Source: an uncultured Eubacteriales bacterium
Lineage (GTDB): Bacteria > Bacillota > Clostridia > Tissierellales > Peptoniphilaceae
Reading direction: 5' to 3'
Assembly (NCBI GenBank): GCA_900539225.1
Contig: UQBO01000009.1
Coordinates: 1-46,219, forward strand
Length of the DNA stretch: 46,219 bases
This document shows, one piece after another, positions 26,246 through 34,755 of the stretch. The position numbers and the translations under genes are program-made. The notes under the pieces were generated by a model. The model saw only the letters and a list, made by a program, of their open reading frames with translations. It did not search any database and was not told the origin of the DNA. Every line of letters starts with the position of its first letter. Position 1 is the stretch's first letter.

Positions 26246-28825
26246 ATGAACATGGATAAATTAACGAAAAAAACAATTGAGGCGATAAATAATTCGAATG
26301 AGGCTGCGAGATCACTTGGCAATCCTGAGATAAGACCAGCGCACCTTTTAAAGGCACTACTTGAGGACAAGGAAGGCCTGATCAGAACTACAGTTGAGGC
26401 GATGGGCGTAAATGTAGACGGCATGCTTATGGATGTCGATGCTATTATTAACAATTTCCCTAAGCAAAGCGGGGCAAATATCTACACATCGGCTGAGTAC
26501 AATAAAGTTTTGGAACTAGCAGAAGAAGAGATGAAAAACTTTCAAGATGAGTACCTAAGCGTTGAACATCTATTCTTAGGTATTATGGAAGTAAAAAATG
26601 CAAACATAGATGCCATTTTCAAGAAATACAATATAACGAGAGCGGCATTCTTAGATACTTTGAAGGGCTTTCGTGGCAATCAAAATGTAACAAGCGATAA
26701 CCCTGAGATGCGTTATCAAGCGCTTGAAAAATACGGCAGAGACCTTGTGGAATACGCAAGAAAGGGCAATATGGACCCAATTATAGGCCGTGACGATGAG
26801 ATCAGAAACGTTCTTATGATTCTTTCGAGAAGAACAAAGAACAATCCTTGCTTAATCGGTGACCCAGGCGTTGGTAAGACAGCAATAGTCGAAGGTCTAG
26901 CACAAAGGATAGTTAAGGGCGACGTGCCAGAAAATTTGAAGGACAAGACTATTTTCGAGCTTGACATGGGCGCTCTAATCGCTGGAGCTAAGTACAGAGG
27001 CGAGTTTGAAGAGAGATTAAAGGCAGTTTTAAAAGAAGTCGAAAAATCTGAAGGCAAGATAATTCTATTCATCGATGAAATTCACAACATCGTCGGCGCT
27101 GGCAGAACTGAAGGCTCTATGGATGCTGGAAACCTTCTAAAACCTTTACTTGCAAGAGGCGTGTTAAGAACCATCGGTGCGACAACCATTGACGAATACA
27201 GAAAATACATCGAAAAAGATAAAGCACTTGAAAGAAGATTCCAAAAAGTTATGGTCACTGAACCATCGGTTGAAGACACCATCTCCATCTTAAGAGGCCT
27301 AAAGGAAAAGTACGAGGTTTATCACGGAATCAGAATTTCTGACCCCGCTGTTATAGCTGCCGCAGTGCTTTCAGATAGATACATCACCGACAGATATTTA
27401 CCCGACAAAGCCATAGACCTAATGGATGAGGCTTCGGCGATGATTAGAACTGAGATTGACTCGATGCCAGAGGAGCTTGATTCGAAGAGAAGGCTAATTA
27501 TGCAGCTTGAGATTGAGAGAGAGGCACTTAAGAAAGAGGACGACGAGCGCAGCATGAAGAGACTTGAGGAGCTTAACAAGGATTTGCAAGCACTTCAAGA
27601 AGGTTACGACATTAGTCTAAAGAAATGGCAAGAGGAAAAAGACAGGATAGAGGGTGTCAAAGAGCTAAAGAAGAAGATAGATGAGACAAAATACGAGATA
27701 GAAAAGGCTCAAAGAGAATACAATTTGGAAAAACTTTCCGAGCTAAAATATGGTACGCTTGCGAAACTTGAGGCAGAACTTAAGGAAAAGAACGAAAATG
27801 TCAATGAAAAGCAAAAGTATCTAAAGCTTGAAGTTACTGAAAACGAGATTAGAGACGTTGTATCGAAATGGACTGGCATACCTGTTTCTAAGCTTGAAGA
27901 GAGCGAAAAGGAAAAACTACTAAAACTTGACGAGATACTTCACCAAAGAGTAGTCGGCCAAGATGAGGCGATAGAAGCCGTATCAAACGCCATCATCAGA
28001 AACAGAGCAGGACTATCAGATCCGAACAGACCTATCGGCTCCTTCATATTCCTAGGACCAACTGGCGTAGGTAAGACAGAATTAACAAAGGCCTTGACAC
28101 AAGACCTATTTGACGATGAAAAGAATATGATTAGAATTGATATGAGTGAGTATATGGAAAAATTCGCTGTATCTAGGCTAATAGGCGCACCTCCAGGATA
28201 TGTAGGCTACGAAGAAGGCGGCGAACTTACTGAAAAAGTAAGAAGAAAACCATATTCGGTAGTATTATTTGACGAGATAGAAAAGGCTCACCCAGATGTA
28301 TTCAACATACTACTTCAAGTATTGGACGATGGTAGATTAACTGACAATCAAGGCAGAACAGTCGATTTCAAGAACACCATCATCATCATGACAAGCAATA
28401 TCGGCTCGCCAGACATACTTGAAGGCATTAGCGAAGACGGCAAAATTACAGACGAAACAAGAGAAAAGGTAAATGAAGAAATGAAGGCCGCATTCAGACC
28501 AGAATTTTTGAACAGAATCGACGAGATTGTTATGTTTAAGCCACTTATGAAGGCAGAAATCTTTGACATCATCGAAAAAGAAGTTGACAAAATCAGAGTT
28601 AAACTTGAAGCAAGATCCATCACACTAAAGATGACAGAGGCTTTGAAAGAGTACATCCTTAAAGAAAGCTACTCATCAGCCTTTGGCGCAAGACCAGTTA
28701 AGAGATTCATTCAAAGAAAAGTTGAAACAAAACTTTCTAGAATGATTATAGCTGGAGAAGTACTTGACGGCGACGCGATCACAATGGATTACGACGGAAA
28801 AGATATTACAGTTAAGAAAAATTAA
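26246..28825 (+). CDS. clpB: ClpB disaggregase
   Basis: 859 residues, the full length for ClpB. N-terminal Clp domain (about 5-145), AAA module 1 with GDPGVGKT at 205, a coiled-coil middle domain (about 405-525), AAA module 2 with GPTGVGKT at 604, and the Clp C-terminal domain. The middle domain separates it from ClpC/ClpA. With DnaK and a J-protein it rescues aggregated proteins. It is in an operon with the class II J-protein. AAGGTGATATT precedes the ATG. No CIRCE or CtsR box was recognised upstream of the operon. Confidence 0.95.
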   Translation: MNMDKLTKKTIEAINNSNEAARSLGNPEIRPAHLLKALLEDKEGLIRTTVEAMGVNVDGMLMDVDAIINNFPKQSGANIYTSAEYNKVLELAEEEMKNFQDEYLSVEHLFLGIMEVKNANIDAIFKKYNITRAAFLDTLKGFRGNQNVTSDNPEMRYQALEKYGRDLVEYARKGNMDPIIGRDDEIRNVLMILSRRTKNNPCLIGDPGVGKTAIVEGLAQRIVKGDVPENLKDKTIFELDMGALIAGAKYRGEFEERLKAVLKEVEKSEGKIILFIDEIHNIVGAGRTEGSMDAGNLLKPLLARGVLRTIGATTIDEYRKYIEKDKALERRFQKVMVTEPSVEDTISILRGLKEKYEVYHGIRISDPAVIAAAVLSDRYITDRYLPDKAIDLMDEASAMIRTEIDSMPEELDSKRRLIMQLEIEREALKKEDDERSMKRLEELNKDLQALQEGYDISLKKWQEEKDRIEGVKELKKKIDETKYEIEKAQREYNLEKLSELKYGTLAKLEAELKEKNENVNEKQKYLKLEVTENEIRDVVSKWTGIPVSKLEESEKEKLLKLDEILHQRVVGQDEAIEAVSNAIIRNRAGLSDPNRPIGSFIFLGPTGVGKTELTKALTQDLFDDEKNMIRIDMSEYMEKFAVSRLIGAPPGYVGYEEGGELTEKVRRKPYSVVLFDEIEKAHPDVFNILLQVLDDGRLTDNQGRTVDFKNTIIIMTSNIGSPDILEGISEDGKITDETREKVNEEMKAAFRPEFLNRIDEIVMFKPLMKAEIFDIIEKEVDKIRVKLEARSITLKMTEALKEYILKESYSSAFGARPVKRFIQRKVETKLSRMIIAGEVLDGDAITMDYDGKDITVKKN

Positions 28826-28837
28826 TATTTGCATAAG

Positions 28838-28875
28838 AAAAAGAGCTTGTACATCAAAAGTACAGGCTCTTTTTG
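28838..28875 (+). terminator. Rho-independent terminator
   Basis: aaaaagagc-t-tgtac/gtaca-g-gctcttttt stem with a 7-base loop. Confidence 0.85.
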
Positions 28876-28919
28876 AAGGAGATATTTCAAAATGAAAAAA
28901 ATATTTTCATCGTATTAAC

Positions 28920-29021
28920 TTAGTTTTTCCTTTGAACTCTCTTAAGGCTCCTAAGTAGAAAATATAAGGCTGCTAGGCCAAGTATAAGTCCTAAGGCTTT
29001 CAAAATTAAATAATCACCCAT
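28920..29021 (-). CDS. 33-residue small membrane protein
   Basis: MGDYLILKALGLILGLAALY continues as FLLRSLKRVQRKN, a single hydrophobic helix followed by a basic tail. AAGGAGG lies 8 bases before the ATG, a better site than many longer genes here have, and third-position choices look coding. No known family was recognised. An inverted repeat atcac/gtgat lies upstream (about 29050-29066) and may be an operator. It fills most of the gap between clpB and the RelB-like gene. Confidence 0.55.
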   Translation of the reverse strand: MGDYLILKALGLILGLAALYFLLRSLKRVQRKN

Positions 29022-29133
29022 ATTGTAAACCTCCTTAAGCTCGTTAAGAATCACTTGAATGTGATAAATCGTTCAATTATATATACCCATTTGCATGGAG
29101 ATATAACAGTTTTATTAAATATTTATGCAAATA

Positions 29134-29162
29134 TTGACAAAAATGTGAAAATGTAATACAAT
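29134..29162 (+). promoter_or_regulatory. Promoter of the RelB/RelE-like module
   Basis: TTGACA (29134-29139), 17 bp, TACAAT (29157-29162). Two direct copies of aatgtaata surround the -10, a plausible antitoxin-binding site. Confidence 0.7.
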
Positions 29163-29186
29163 GTAATAAATAAAGGAGGAAGAGCT

Positions 29187-29405
29187 ATGACTATATCAGT
29201 TAGATTAAGTGAAAAAGATGCAAAACTATTCAAAACTTATGCCGATATCAATGGCATCAGCATGTCTGAACTCATCAGAAGCTCAGTTTTGGAGCGCATC
29301 GAGGACGAATACGATATCAAAATTTATGAAGAGGCGATGAAAGAATATTTATCTGATCCAAAGACTTATTCTATGGATGAAGTAGAGAAAGAGCTTGGCT
29401 TGTGA
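29187..29405 (+). CDS. RelB-family (DUF6290-like) antitoxin
   Basis: 72 residues. TISVRLSEKDAKLFKTYADI followed by NGISMSELIRSSVLERIEDEYD is a ribbon-helix-helix DNA-binding domain, and the acidic C-terminal part (YEEAMKEYLSDPKTYSMDEVEKELGL) wraps the toxin. AAAGGAGGAAGAG precedes the ATG. Stop and toxin start overlap (TGATG). It should repress its own promoter together with the toxin. Confidence 0.88.
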   Translation: MTISVRLSEKDAKLFKTYADINGISMSELIRSSVLERIEDEYDIKIYEEAMKEYLSDPKTYSMDEVEKELGL

Positions 29406-29671
29406 TGCGATATAAACTTTTATTTTCAAAGAGGGCGCTTAAGGAGCTTAAAAAGATGGATAAGGCTGTGAGCGCACTGATATTTGCATGGCTTAAGAAA
29501 AATATTGATGGAGCAGCGGACCCAAGGGCTTTTGGCAAGGCACTCACTGGCGACAAGAAAGAGATGTGGCGATACAGGATAGGAGACTACCGCGTTCTAG
29601 CGAATATTGAGGATGAGAACCTTACCATAATCGCGATTGAAATTGGCCACAGAAGAGATATTTATAAATAA
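29405..29671 (+). CDS. RelE-family mRNA interferase toxin
   Basis: 88 residues from the ATG at 29405, which overlaps the antitoxin stop by one base; a GTG one codon earlier is possible. RelE/ParE fold: YKLLFSKRALKELKKMDK, LTGDKKEMWRYRIGDYRVLANI and IIAIEIGHRRDIYK, with Arg and terminal His-Arg-Arg-Tyr typical of ribosome-dependent RelE nucleases. The size is complete. Confidence 0.88.
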   Translation: MRYKLLFSKRALKELKKMDKAVSALIFAWLKKNIDGAADPRAFGKALTGDKKEMWRYRIGDYRVLANIEDENLTIIAIEIGHRRDIYK

Positions 29672-29685
29672 ATCCATCCATTTCC

Positions 29686-29714
29686 TTGACAAAATAAAGT
29701 GGATGTGCTACAAT
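29686..29714 (+). promoter_or_regulatory. Promoter of the thiT riboswitch transcript
   Basis: TTGACA (29686-29691), 17 bp, TACAAT (29709-29714), with TG at 29706-29707. Confidence 0.75.
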
Positions 29715-29737
29715 CATCATTGTAATAATTAATACTT

Positions 29738-29853
29738 ATCACTAGGGGAGCCATTGGCTGAGAGATTTATCGACCCTTACGACCTGATCTGGTTAGTACC
29801 AGCGTAGGCAAGTGCGATTAAGCTCCTAGTGATCATTCATTAGGGGGTTTTTT
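29738..29853 (+). promoter_or_regulatory. TPP riboswitch with terminator/ribosome-site hairpin
   Basis: The THI-box core is present: GGGGAGCC, GGCTGAGAG, ACCCTTACGACCTGATCTGG, TAGTACCAGCGTAGGCAAG. Downstream, cctagtga (29825-29832) pairs with tcattagg (29837-29844) followed by GGG and T6, a terminator that also buries the ribosome site of thiT. The same left arm can instead pair with the aptamer's 5' strand ATCACTAGGGGAGC (29738-29751). TPP binding would free the arm and switch the gene off. Confidence 0.92.
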
Positions 29854-30405
29854 ATGAAAAAATTTGATACGAAAGTATTAACAGAAGCAGCAGTTATGAT
29901 TGCCTTGTCAATAGTACTTGGCAGATTCAAGATTTTTGAAATGCCTCAAGGCGGCTCAATTACTCTTGGACAAATGATTCCACTTTTATTCTTTGCAATA
30001 AGACATGGCGCTGGACTTGGAATGATAGTTGGAGCTGTTTATGGCGTTTTAGACATGCTACTAGGCGGCTACATCTACACACCTATCCAAGCTATACTTG
30101 ACTATCCGCTAGCATTTGCGCTACTTGGACTTGCTGGATGCTTCACTAGACAAATAGTTAAGGAAGGAAAATCATTCTACGTACCAATCGCTGTTATAGT
30201 CGCAGTTCTAGGAAGATTCATCTGCCACGTGTTATCAGGCTACATCTTCTTCGCAGAATATGCAGAAGGATCAGGCCACGGCCCACTTATGTACTCAGTT
30301 ATTTATAATGGTACTTTCTTGGGTGTTGAAGCGGTTATTGCTTTTGTAATTATATTGATTTTATCCAAAAACGTATTGTTGTACGGATTGGATAAGAGTA
30401 GATAG
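29854..30405 (+). CDS. thiT: ThiT, thiamine-specific S component of an ECF transporter
   Basis: 183 residues, six membrane helices. Thiamine-pocket features include EMPQGGSITLGQMIPLLFFA, the ARHG-like IRHGAGLGMIVGAVYG near the middle that contacts the ECF module, and GRFICHVLSGYIFFAEYA with its aromatic residues. It is directly downstream of the TPP riboswitch, which confirms the ligand. It needs the shared EcfA/A'/T module, not encoded here. Confidence 0.95.
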   Translation: MKKFDTKVLTEAAVMIALSIVLGRFKIFEMPQGGSITLGQMIPLLFFAIRHGAGLGMIVGAVYGVLDMLLGGYIYTPIQAILDYPLAFALLGLAGCFTRQIVKEGKSFYVPIAVIVAVLGRFICHVLSGYIFFAEYAEGSGHGPLMYSVIYNGTFLGVEAVIAFVIILILSKNVLLYGLDKSR

Positions 30406-30493
30406 TTTATTCTTGTAAAAATTATATATCTTTTGCATTGGCTATTGTGGGTTATATACTTGCAATAGCTTTTTCATTTTTGATTTTTGATTT

Positions 30494-30615
30494 TGCGTTC
30501 AAATGCGCCCTTGAGCTCGTTCCCTCCTCGGCAATGCTCGAGTACATTTGTACACTCCGCTTGCCTCGTCAGTCCACTTCGCTCAATCATCACATTTGCT
30601 CCGCAAAATCTGCTA
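30494..30615 (+). repeat. Dispersed mosaic repeat, copy A
   Basis: The gap 30406-30781 has no convincing gene. It carries tcaaatgcgccctt (30499), a 32-bp segment 30508-30539 found inverted and identical at 37017-37048, a small hairpin gtac-attt-gtac (30542-30553), and a 22-bp segment 30556-30577 identical to 36978-36999 inverted. Confidence 0.85.
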
Positions 30616-30781
30616 TTAATAAGAAAGTATATGCTATAAAACTGCGCCCCTTGAAAATCACTTTTCTGACTATTTTTTCAAAAATAAATTTTGCTTAAGC
30701 TCAATAAACTAAATATATTTTACGTAAATTTAACATATGCACAATATAATATATATATAAGACATAGAAGGGAGTATCCAA

Positions 30782-31054
30782 ATGAAAAATCTATTAAAAA
30801 ATCTATTTTTAGTAAAAGTATTGATAATATTAATAAAATTAACTGGACTTACATTGGCTTGGATATCAGTTATAAAACAGGGCGTAGAACCAATTAAGCC
30901 TCTATTTATAGTTGGAGCAGTATTTATGTTTGGTTCAATAATATTTGAAATGATTTTTCTTAGATGTCCACACTGCAATAAAGAGCTTAGCTCAATAGGA
31001 CGCTTAGGTGATTACTGCCCATATTGTGGAGGAAGATTAGATGGGGAAGAATAG
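30782..31054 (+). CDS. Small membrane protein with C-terminal zinc ribbon
   Basis: 90 residues: two hydrophobic segments (about 8-28 and 40-60), then RCPHCNKELSSIGRLGDYCPYCGGRL, a CxxC...CxxC zinc ribbon. Probably a membrane-attached cytosolic zinc ribbon; no specific function known. GAAGGGAG precedes the ATG. Monocistronic, ending before a strong bidirectional hairpin. Confidence 0.75.
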   Translation: MKNLLKNLFLVKVLIILIKLTGLTLAWISVIKQGVEPIKPLFIVGAVFMFGSIIFEMIFLRCPHCNKELSSIGRLGDYCPYCGGRLDGEE

Positions 31055-31074
31055 TAATGCAAATTAAGTAAAAA

Positions 31075-31100
31075 AGGCAGGTGCTGTTGAGCACCTGCCT
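31075..31100 (-). terminator. Strong hairpin between convergent genes
   Basis: Perfect 11-bp stem aggcaggtgct/agcacctgcct with a GTTG loop. On the minus strand it is followed by T6, so it terminates the cystine-transporter operon; on the plus strand the T-run is weak. Confidence 0.8.
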
Positions 31101-31105
31101 CTCTC

Positions 31106-31390
31106 TTATTTAATTACACCTTCAACAAGGTATAATTTTTTAAACAATATTTTCTTGAATTTCAAAGTTAGCGTATCGTCCACTGCCCTCACAGCAACAA
31201 AGACGTAAACCTTGAAACCATCTACTTCATAAAGATCGTAATCATCTTTATTACTAGGTTCTTCCAATTTCACGATTGGTGTTACTTCACCTGCGCCTCA
31301 TTCGGAGCAGCCCAGCAAATCAATCGTTACAGTGCTTTTTCCTTCGCTCTTAAGAGCGCTTTTAAAGCCATCTTCAAGAATAATCTTCAT
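31106..31390 (-). CDS. HesB-like selenoprotein with in-frame UGA (Sec31)
   Basis: 94 residues if TGA at 31300-31298 is read as selenocysteine. Upstream part: MKIILEDGFKSALKSEGKST, VTIDLLGCSE. Then Sec31 and GAGEVTPIVKLEEP, followed by LYEVDGFKVYVFVAVRAVDD, LTLKFKKILFKKLYLVEGVI. The beta-rich layout with GC-x-x-U-G-G/A resembles HesB/IscA-like bacterial selenoproteins. AAGGAGG precedes the ATG, and 64 codons stay open after the UGA. A hairpin GGTG-AAGTAA-CACC (31291-31278) with GU in its loop lies just past the UGA and could be part of a bacterial SECIS. The gene follows the cystine transporter by 24 bp. A nonsense mutation is the alternative. Confidence 0.75.
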
Positions 31391-31414
31391 AATTTTCCTC
31401 CTTTTAAAAAGAGT

Positions 31415-32785
31415 TTATTCCACAATTTCCTTTCTGTTGTAAATTTCTTCGTTTAGTACACCAGTTCTCTTCGAAGCTATGACCCCAGCAAGTAGTGAGT
31501 CAGAGATGTTTAGAGCAGTTCTACCCATGTCTATGATTGGTTCAACTGAAATTAGTAGACCAACTAGGCCAACAGGGAAGTCTAAAGCGCTTAGAACAAC
31601 TATCGCAGTGAAAGTCGCTCCACCACCAACGCCTACAGTACCGAAACTTGCTAGTACGCATAAAAGTGCGACCCTTACTAGAAAGCCTATTGCTAATGGA
31701 TTTATACCCATAGTCGGCGCTATCATAACAGCAACCATCGCAGGGAAAACTCCGGCACAACCGTTTTGGCCCACGCTTGTACCAAGTGTCGATGCAAGGT
31801 TTGCTATACCTTCAGGCACACCCAAGTTATTTTCTGCATTGTTTATGGTAATAGGTAGTGTCGCTGCAGATGATCTTGATGTGAAAGCAAATAATAAGTT
31901 ACTCATAGATTTTCTATAGAATGTGAATGGATTTAGTCCAGCTGTTAATAGATATAGCATATGAACTATAACCATGATGATCATTGCTGCGTAGCTGATT
32001 AGTATGAAGTTTACAAGCTTTAATATAGCCTCCCAATCAGATGTTGCAGTGATCTTAGTCATTAGAGCTAAAACGCCGTATGGAGTTAGTCTGATGATGA
32101 TTCTTACAAGGTGCATGATGACATCGGAAATGTCTTGAATGCCCTGAATGAACCTATCTGCCACGTCCTTCTTATAATTTTTAAGTTGCATAGCCGCAAG
32201 ACCTATTATAAATGCGAAGAATACAACAGCGAGTGTTGCGTTATTGCCTTGTCCAGTTAGTGCGTAGAATGGATTTGATGGTATGATATTAACGATTTGC
32301 TCTTGCATAGGAAGTTTGCTGAAGCTTTCTTGCTTTTCCATTAGCACTTCTTGTCTGTGCATTTCATTTTCGCCTGAGCTTAGGCCCTCAGCGTTTAGTC
32401 CGAAGACTGCTGATAGCGTGCCAGATATCATAGCCGCGATAAATACAGTGATTAAGAAGACAGCCATAATCCTAGCTGTGCTCTTGCCCATGCCGCTCTC
32501 TTGCATAGCAACTGATTTAACGATGCTGATGAAGATTAGTGGGAAGGCCACCATAGTTAGTAGTTTTACATAGGCGCTGCCGACTATCGAGATCCAGGAT
32601 ACTGATGTTCCAAGGACTTCCTTGTCTTTAACGATAATTTGTAATAGCGCGCCAAAGATGATGCCGACTGCTAAAGCGATCAAAACTCTTGCGTTAAAGC
32701 TTAAGTTTAGCTTCTTTAGGTAGCCAGTTGCCCATAGCATTGCTGCAAATATTGCAATGATTAATAATATGAATAATAGAGTCAT
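31415..32785 (-). CDS. tcyP: TcyP-type L-cystine:cation symporter
   Basis: 456 residues, dicarboxylate/amino acid:cation symporter (DAACS) family. The re-entrant loop AFTSRSSAATLPITINNAEN, GQNGCAGVFPAMVAVMIAP and GGGATFTAIVVLSALDFPVGL are characteristic of TcyP/TcyJ-like cystine carriers. AAGGAGGG before the ATG, promoter at 32835-32807. It shares a transcript with the HesB-like selenoprotein gene, linking sulfur or selenium amino acid uptake to that protein (inference). Confidence 0.88.
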   Translation of the reverse strand: MTLLFILLIIAIFAAMLWATGYLKKLNLSFNARVLIALAVGIIFGALLQIIVKDKEVLGTSVSWISIVGSAYVKLLTMVAFPLIFISIVKSVAMQESGMGKSTARIMAVFLITVFIAAMISGTLSAVFGLNAEGLSSGENEMHRQEVLMEKQESFSKLPMQEQIVNIIPSNPFYALTGQGNNATLAVVFFAFIIGLAAMQLKNYKKDVADRFIQGIQDISDVIMHLVRIIIRLTPYGVLALMTKITATSDWEAILKLVNFILISYAAMIIMVIVHMLYLLTAGLNPFTFYRKSMSNLLFAFTSRSSAATLPITINNAENNLGVPEGIANLASTLGTSVGQNGCAGVFPAMVAVMIAPTMGINPLAIGFLVRVALLCVLASFGTVGVGGGATFTAIVVLSALDFPVGLVGLLISVEPIIDMGRTALNISDSLLAGVIASKRTGVLNEEIYNRKEIVE

Positions 32786-32806
32786 TTCTTATCCCTCCTT
32801 GCTTGA

Positions 32807-32835
32807 AGCATACCACTTTTGGTCTTAAAAGTCAA
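32807..32835 (-). promoter_or_regulatory. Promoter of the tcyP operon
   Basis: On the minus strand TTGACT (32835-32830), 17 bp, TATGCT (32812-32807). Confidence 0.65.
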
Positions 32836-33082
32836 GAAGCGAGATCACATTTATAGATTTATGTTTATGGTATCCGAAAAGTATATTCTCTCGCTTGATG
32901 CATCGTAAAAATAGTTCCACGCAGCTTAGTGGGGCAAAGTGAAAATTGCACATCGAAAAGTGTTTTCCTTCGCTTGCTGCGTCTACATAAATTGTTAATT
33001 TCTAAGCTTACTCACCTGTGGCCTCATATTCGTTCGCTACGCTCAGCTAGATGGATTCAACGGCCGTCATTACGCCAAATTT

Positions 33083-33174
33083 GCATTAAATCAAGCCCTT
33101 TTGCTAGTTTCGAATTATTTTGTCTCTGCGGAGTGCGATTGCACACCTCGCTCCAAAAAATTCTGTACAACGCA
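33083..33174 (+). repeat. Dispersed mosaic repeat, copy C
   Basis: The 660-bp gap 32836-33496 has no gene I can support. It contains cttttgctagtttcgaatt (33098-33116) and ctccaaaaaattctg (33151-33165), both identical in copy D, separated by a hairpin gtgc-gatt-gcac (33133-33144). Flanks are rich in TTCGCT/GCTACGCTC-type motifs. Confidence 0.8.
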
Positions 33175-33447
33175 AAATCATCTTGATTTTGTTGCAAATT
33201 ATGAAATTAAGAAAATTTTCTCCGAATGCTGCGCTCGTGAAAATCAATTTTCTCACTAAAATGCTTTGTATTTATATATTGATTAAGAAATGCGCTGCTT
33301 TTGGAACATATCTTTTCTCACTAAATAGATCAGAATAAGTTTATGTGCAGCTTGAACAAGAAAGTTAAAACATTGACACAAAACTAACAAAGGTAATATT
33401 ATTAATTAACAACTTGTAAAAACAGCTCAAAAAACTGCAAAAAACTA

Positions 33448-33475
33448 TTCACATAAAAAATATTGGTGCTATAAT
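33448..33475 (+). promoter_or_regulatory. Promoter of the PTS IIC-like gene
   Basis: TTCACA (33448-33453), 16 bp, TATAAT (33470-33475). Confidence 0.6.
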
Positions 33476-33496
33476 ATCAAAAAGGAGATTGATGAA

Positions 33497-34522
33497 ATGA
33501 AAATAAAAGAATTTTTACACAAGAAAAACGTACTGGTATCGTACAAAGTATACCTAATTGATGTCTTAGGCAACATGGCTATGGGCCTTTTTGCCTCGCT
33601 CTTGATAGGTACTATACTTAACACGATCGGTACACACACTGGATTGAAATTTTTATCGGAGGAGCTTTGGCCGCTTTGTAAAATGATGACTGGCCCAGCC
33701 ATCGCCGCGGCGATAGGGGTCGCAGTAAAGGCGCCAAACCTAGTTATGCTCTCATCGCTCGCAGTTGGTTACATAGGCAATGAACTCGGTGGACCAGTTG
33801 GCTGCCTTATCGCCTCAGTCGTTGCGATTGAGCTCGGCAAACTTATTTCGAAAGAAACCATGATAGACATCATCGCAACACCACTAACTGTAATACTTTC
33901 AGGCTTTGCCATCGCAAAATTCGTCGGCCCATCCATAAACATGATGATGGTGGGGCTAGGCGATATAATTATTGAAGCGACTAAGCTTAGACCATTCTTC
34001 ATGGGTATGGTGGTCTCTTTGATAGTCGGCATGGTTTTGACTCTGCCAATATCGTCGGCGGCTCTTTGCATGATGCTTGGGCTAAGTGACCTTGCTGCAG
34101 GCGCTGCAACTGCTGGCTGCTGCGCGCAAATGGTGGGCTTTGCGGTGATTAGCTACAGGGTGAATAAGGTCGACGGCCTACTTGCTCAAGGACTCGGCAC
34201 TAGCATGCTGCAAATACCAAACATAGTAAAGAACTGGAAGATATGGCTTGCGCCATGCTTAGCGAGTGTGATTACTGGACCGATTGCAACTTGTGTTTTT
34301 AAGTTGAAAAACACTCCGCTCGGCGCTGGTATGGGTACGAGTGGATTGGTTGGTATATTGGAAACCTTCAACGCAATGGAAGGGGAAGATATGATGGTGA
34401 CTGCACTTGGTGTTGCTCTTACGTACGTAATTTTGCCTGCGGTATTATCATTACTATTCCATAATTTATTCAAAAAAATGAATTTAGTAAAAGATGAGGA
34501 TTTATACTTAAATTTAAAATAG
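33497..34522 (+). CDS. PTS EIIC_2 / PfoR-like membrane protein
   Basis: 341 residues, about eight to ten membrane segments. FLHKKNVLVSYKVYLIDVLG, the GNELGGPVGCLIASVVAIELGK segment, and MLGLSDLAAGAATAGCCAQM with GAGMGTSGLVG match PTS_EIIC_2 proteins, including the perfringolysin-regulator PfoR type. Separate IIA/IIB domains are absent, so sugar transport is unproven. AAAGGAG precedes the ATG. It is transcribed alone. Confidence 0.82.
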   Translation: MKIKEFLHKKNVLVSYKVYLIDVLGNMAMGLFASLLIGTILNTIGTHTGLKFLSEELWPLCKMMTGPAIAAAIGVAVKAPNLVMLSSLAVGYIGNELGGPVGCLIASVVAIELGKLISKETMIDIIATPLTVILSGFAIAKFVGPSINMMMVGLGDIIIEATKLRPFFMGMVVSLIVGMVLTLPISSAALCMMLGLSDLAAGAATAGCCAQMVGFAVISYRVNKVDGLLAQGLGTSMLQIPNIVKNWKIWLAPCLASVITGPIATCVFKLKNTPLGAGMGTSGLVGILETFNAMEGEDMMVTALGVALTYVILPAVLSLLFHNLFKKMNLVKDEDLYLNLK

Positions 34523-34559
34523 CAAAGATATTTTAATAAACTATTCAATAGAATTTTTT

Positions 34560-34594
34560 AAAGGCTATACTATAAAAATGTGTAGCCTTTTTTT
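34560..34594 (+). terminator. Rho-independent terminator
   Basis: aaaggcta/tagccttt stem and T7. Confidence 0.8.
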
Positions 34595-34683
34595 ATTTTG
34601 GGTAAAAATAATTATAATAATTAAAATAAGATTTTGCTAAGAAAATGTGATGTCTTTGCTATTTAAGCAAAGAGGATGCATTT

Positions 34684-34727
34684 GAAGAACCTCGGTCTTA
34701 TGGACCGAGAACCTTGGTGCTTCGCAC
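34684..34727 (+). repeat. Hairpin plus dispersed 19-bp repeat, copy 2
   Basis: gaagaac, hairpin ctcggtc-ttat-g-gaccgag, then gaaccttggtgcttcgcac (34709-34727). The copy at 22303 is also preceded by gaacc after a similar interval. It sits in the leader region of the C69 dipeptidase gene, 28 bases before the ATG. Confidence 0.75.
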
Positions 34728-34755
34728 GATAGCAAAAGATGAGGAGGTTTTTTAT

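Noticed and set aside
28891..28917. Eight-codon frame ATG-AAA-AAA-ATA... after GAAGGAG
   Set aside because: Too short to support; the bases are better explained as an AT-rich stretch behind the clpB terminator.
30438..30698. Open frame of 86 codons on the plus strand
   Set aside because: It lies across dispersed repeat A, has no ribosome site and an implausible composition; the DNA pattern repeats elsewhere as non-coding sequence.
32929..33338. Two overlapping open frames (85 and 72 codons)
   Set aside because: They run through repeat C in different frames, lack ribosome sites and match no family. The shared blocks with copy D are conserved as DNA, not as protein.
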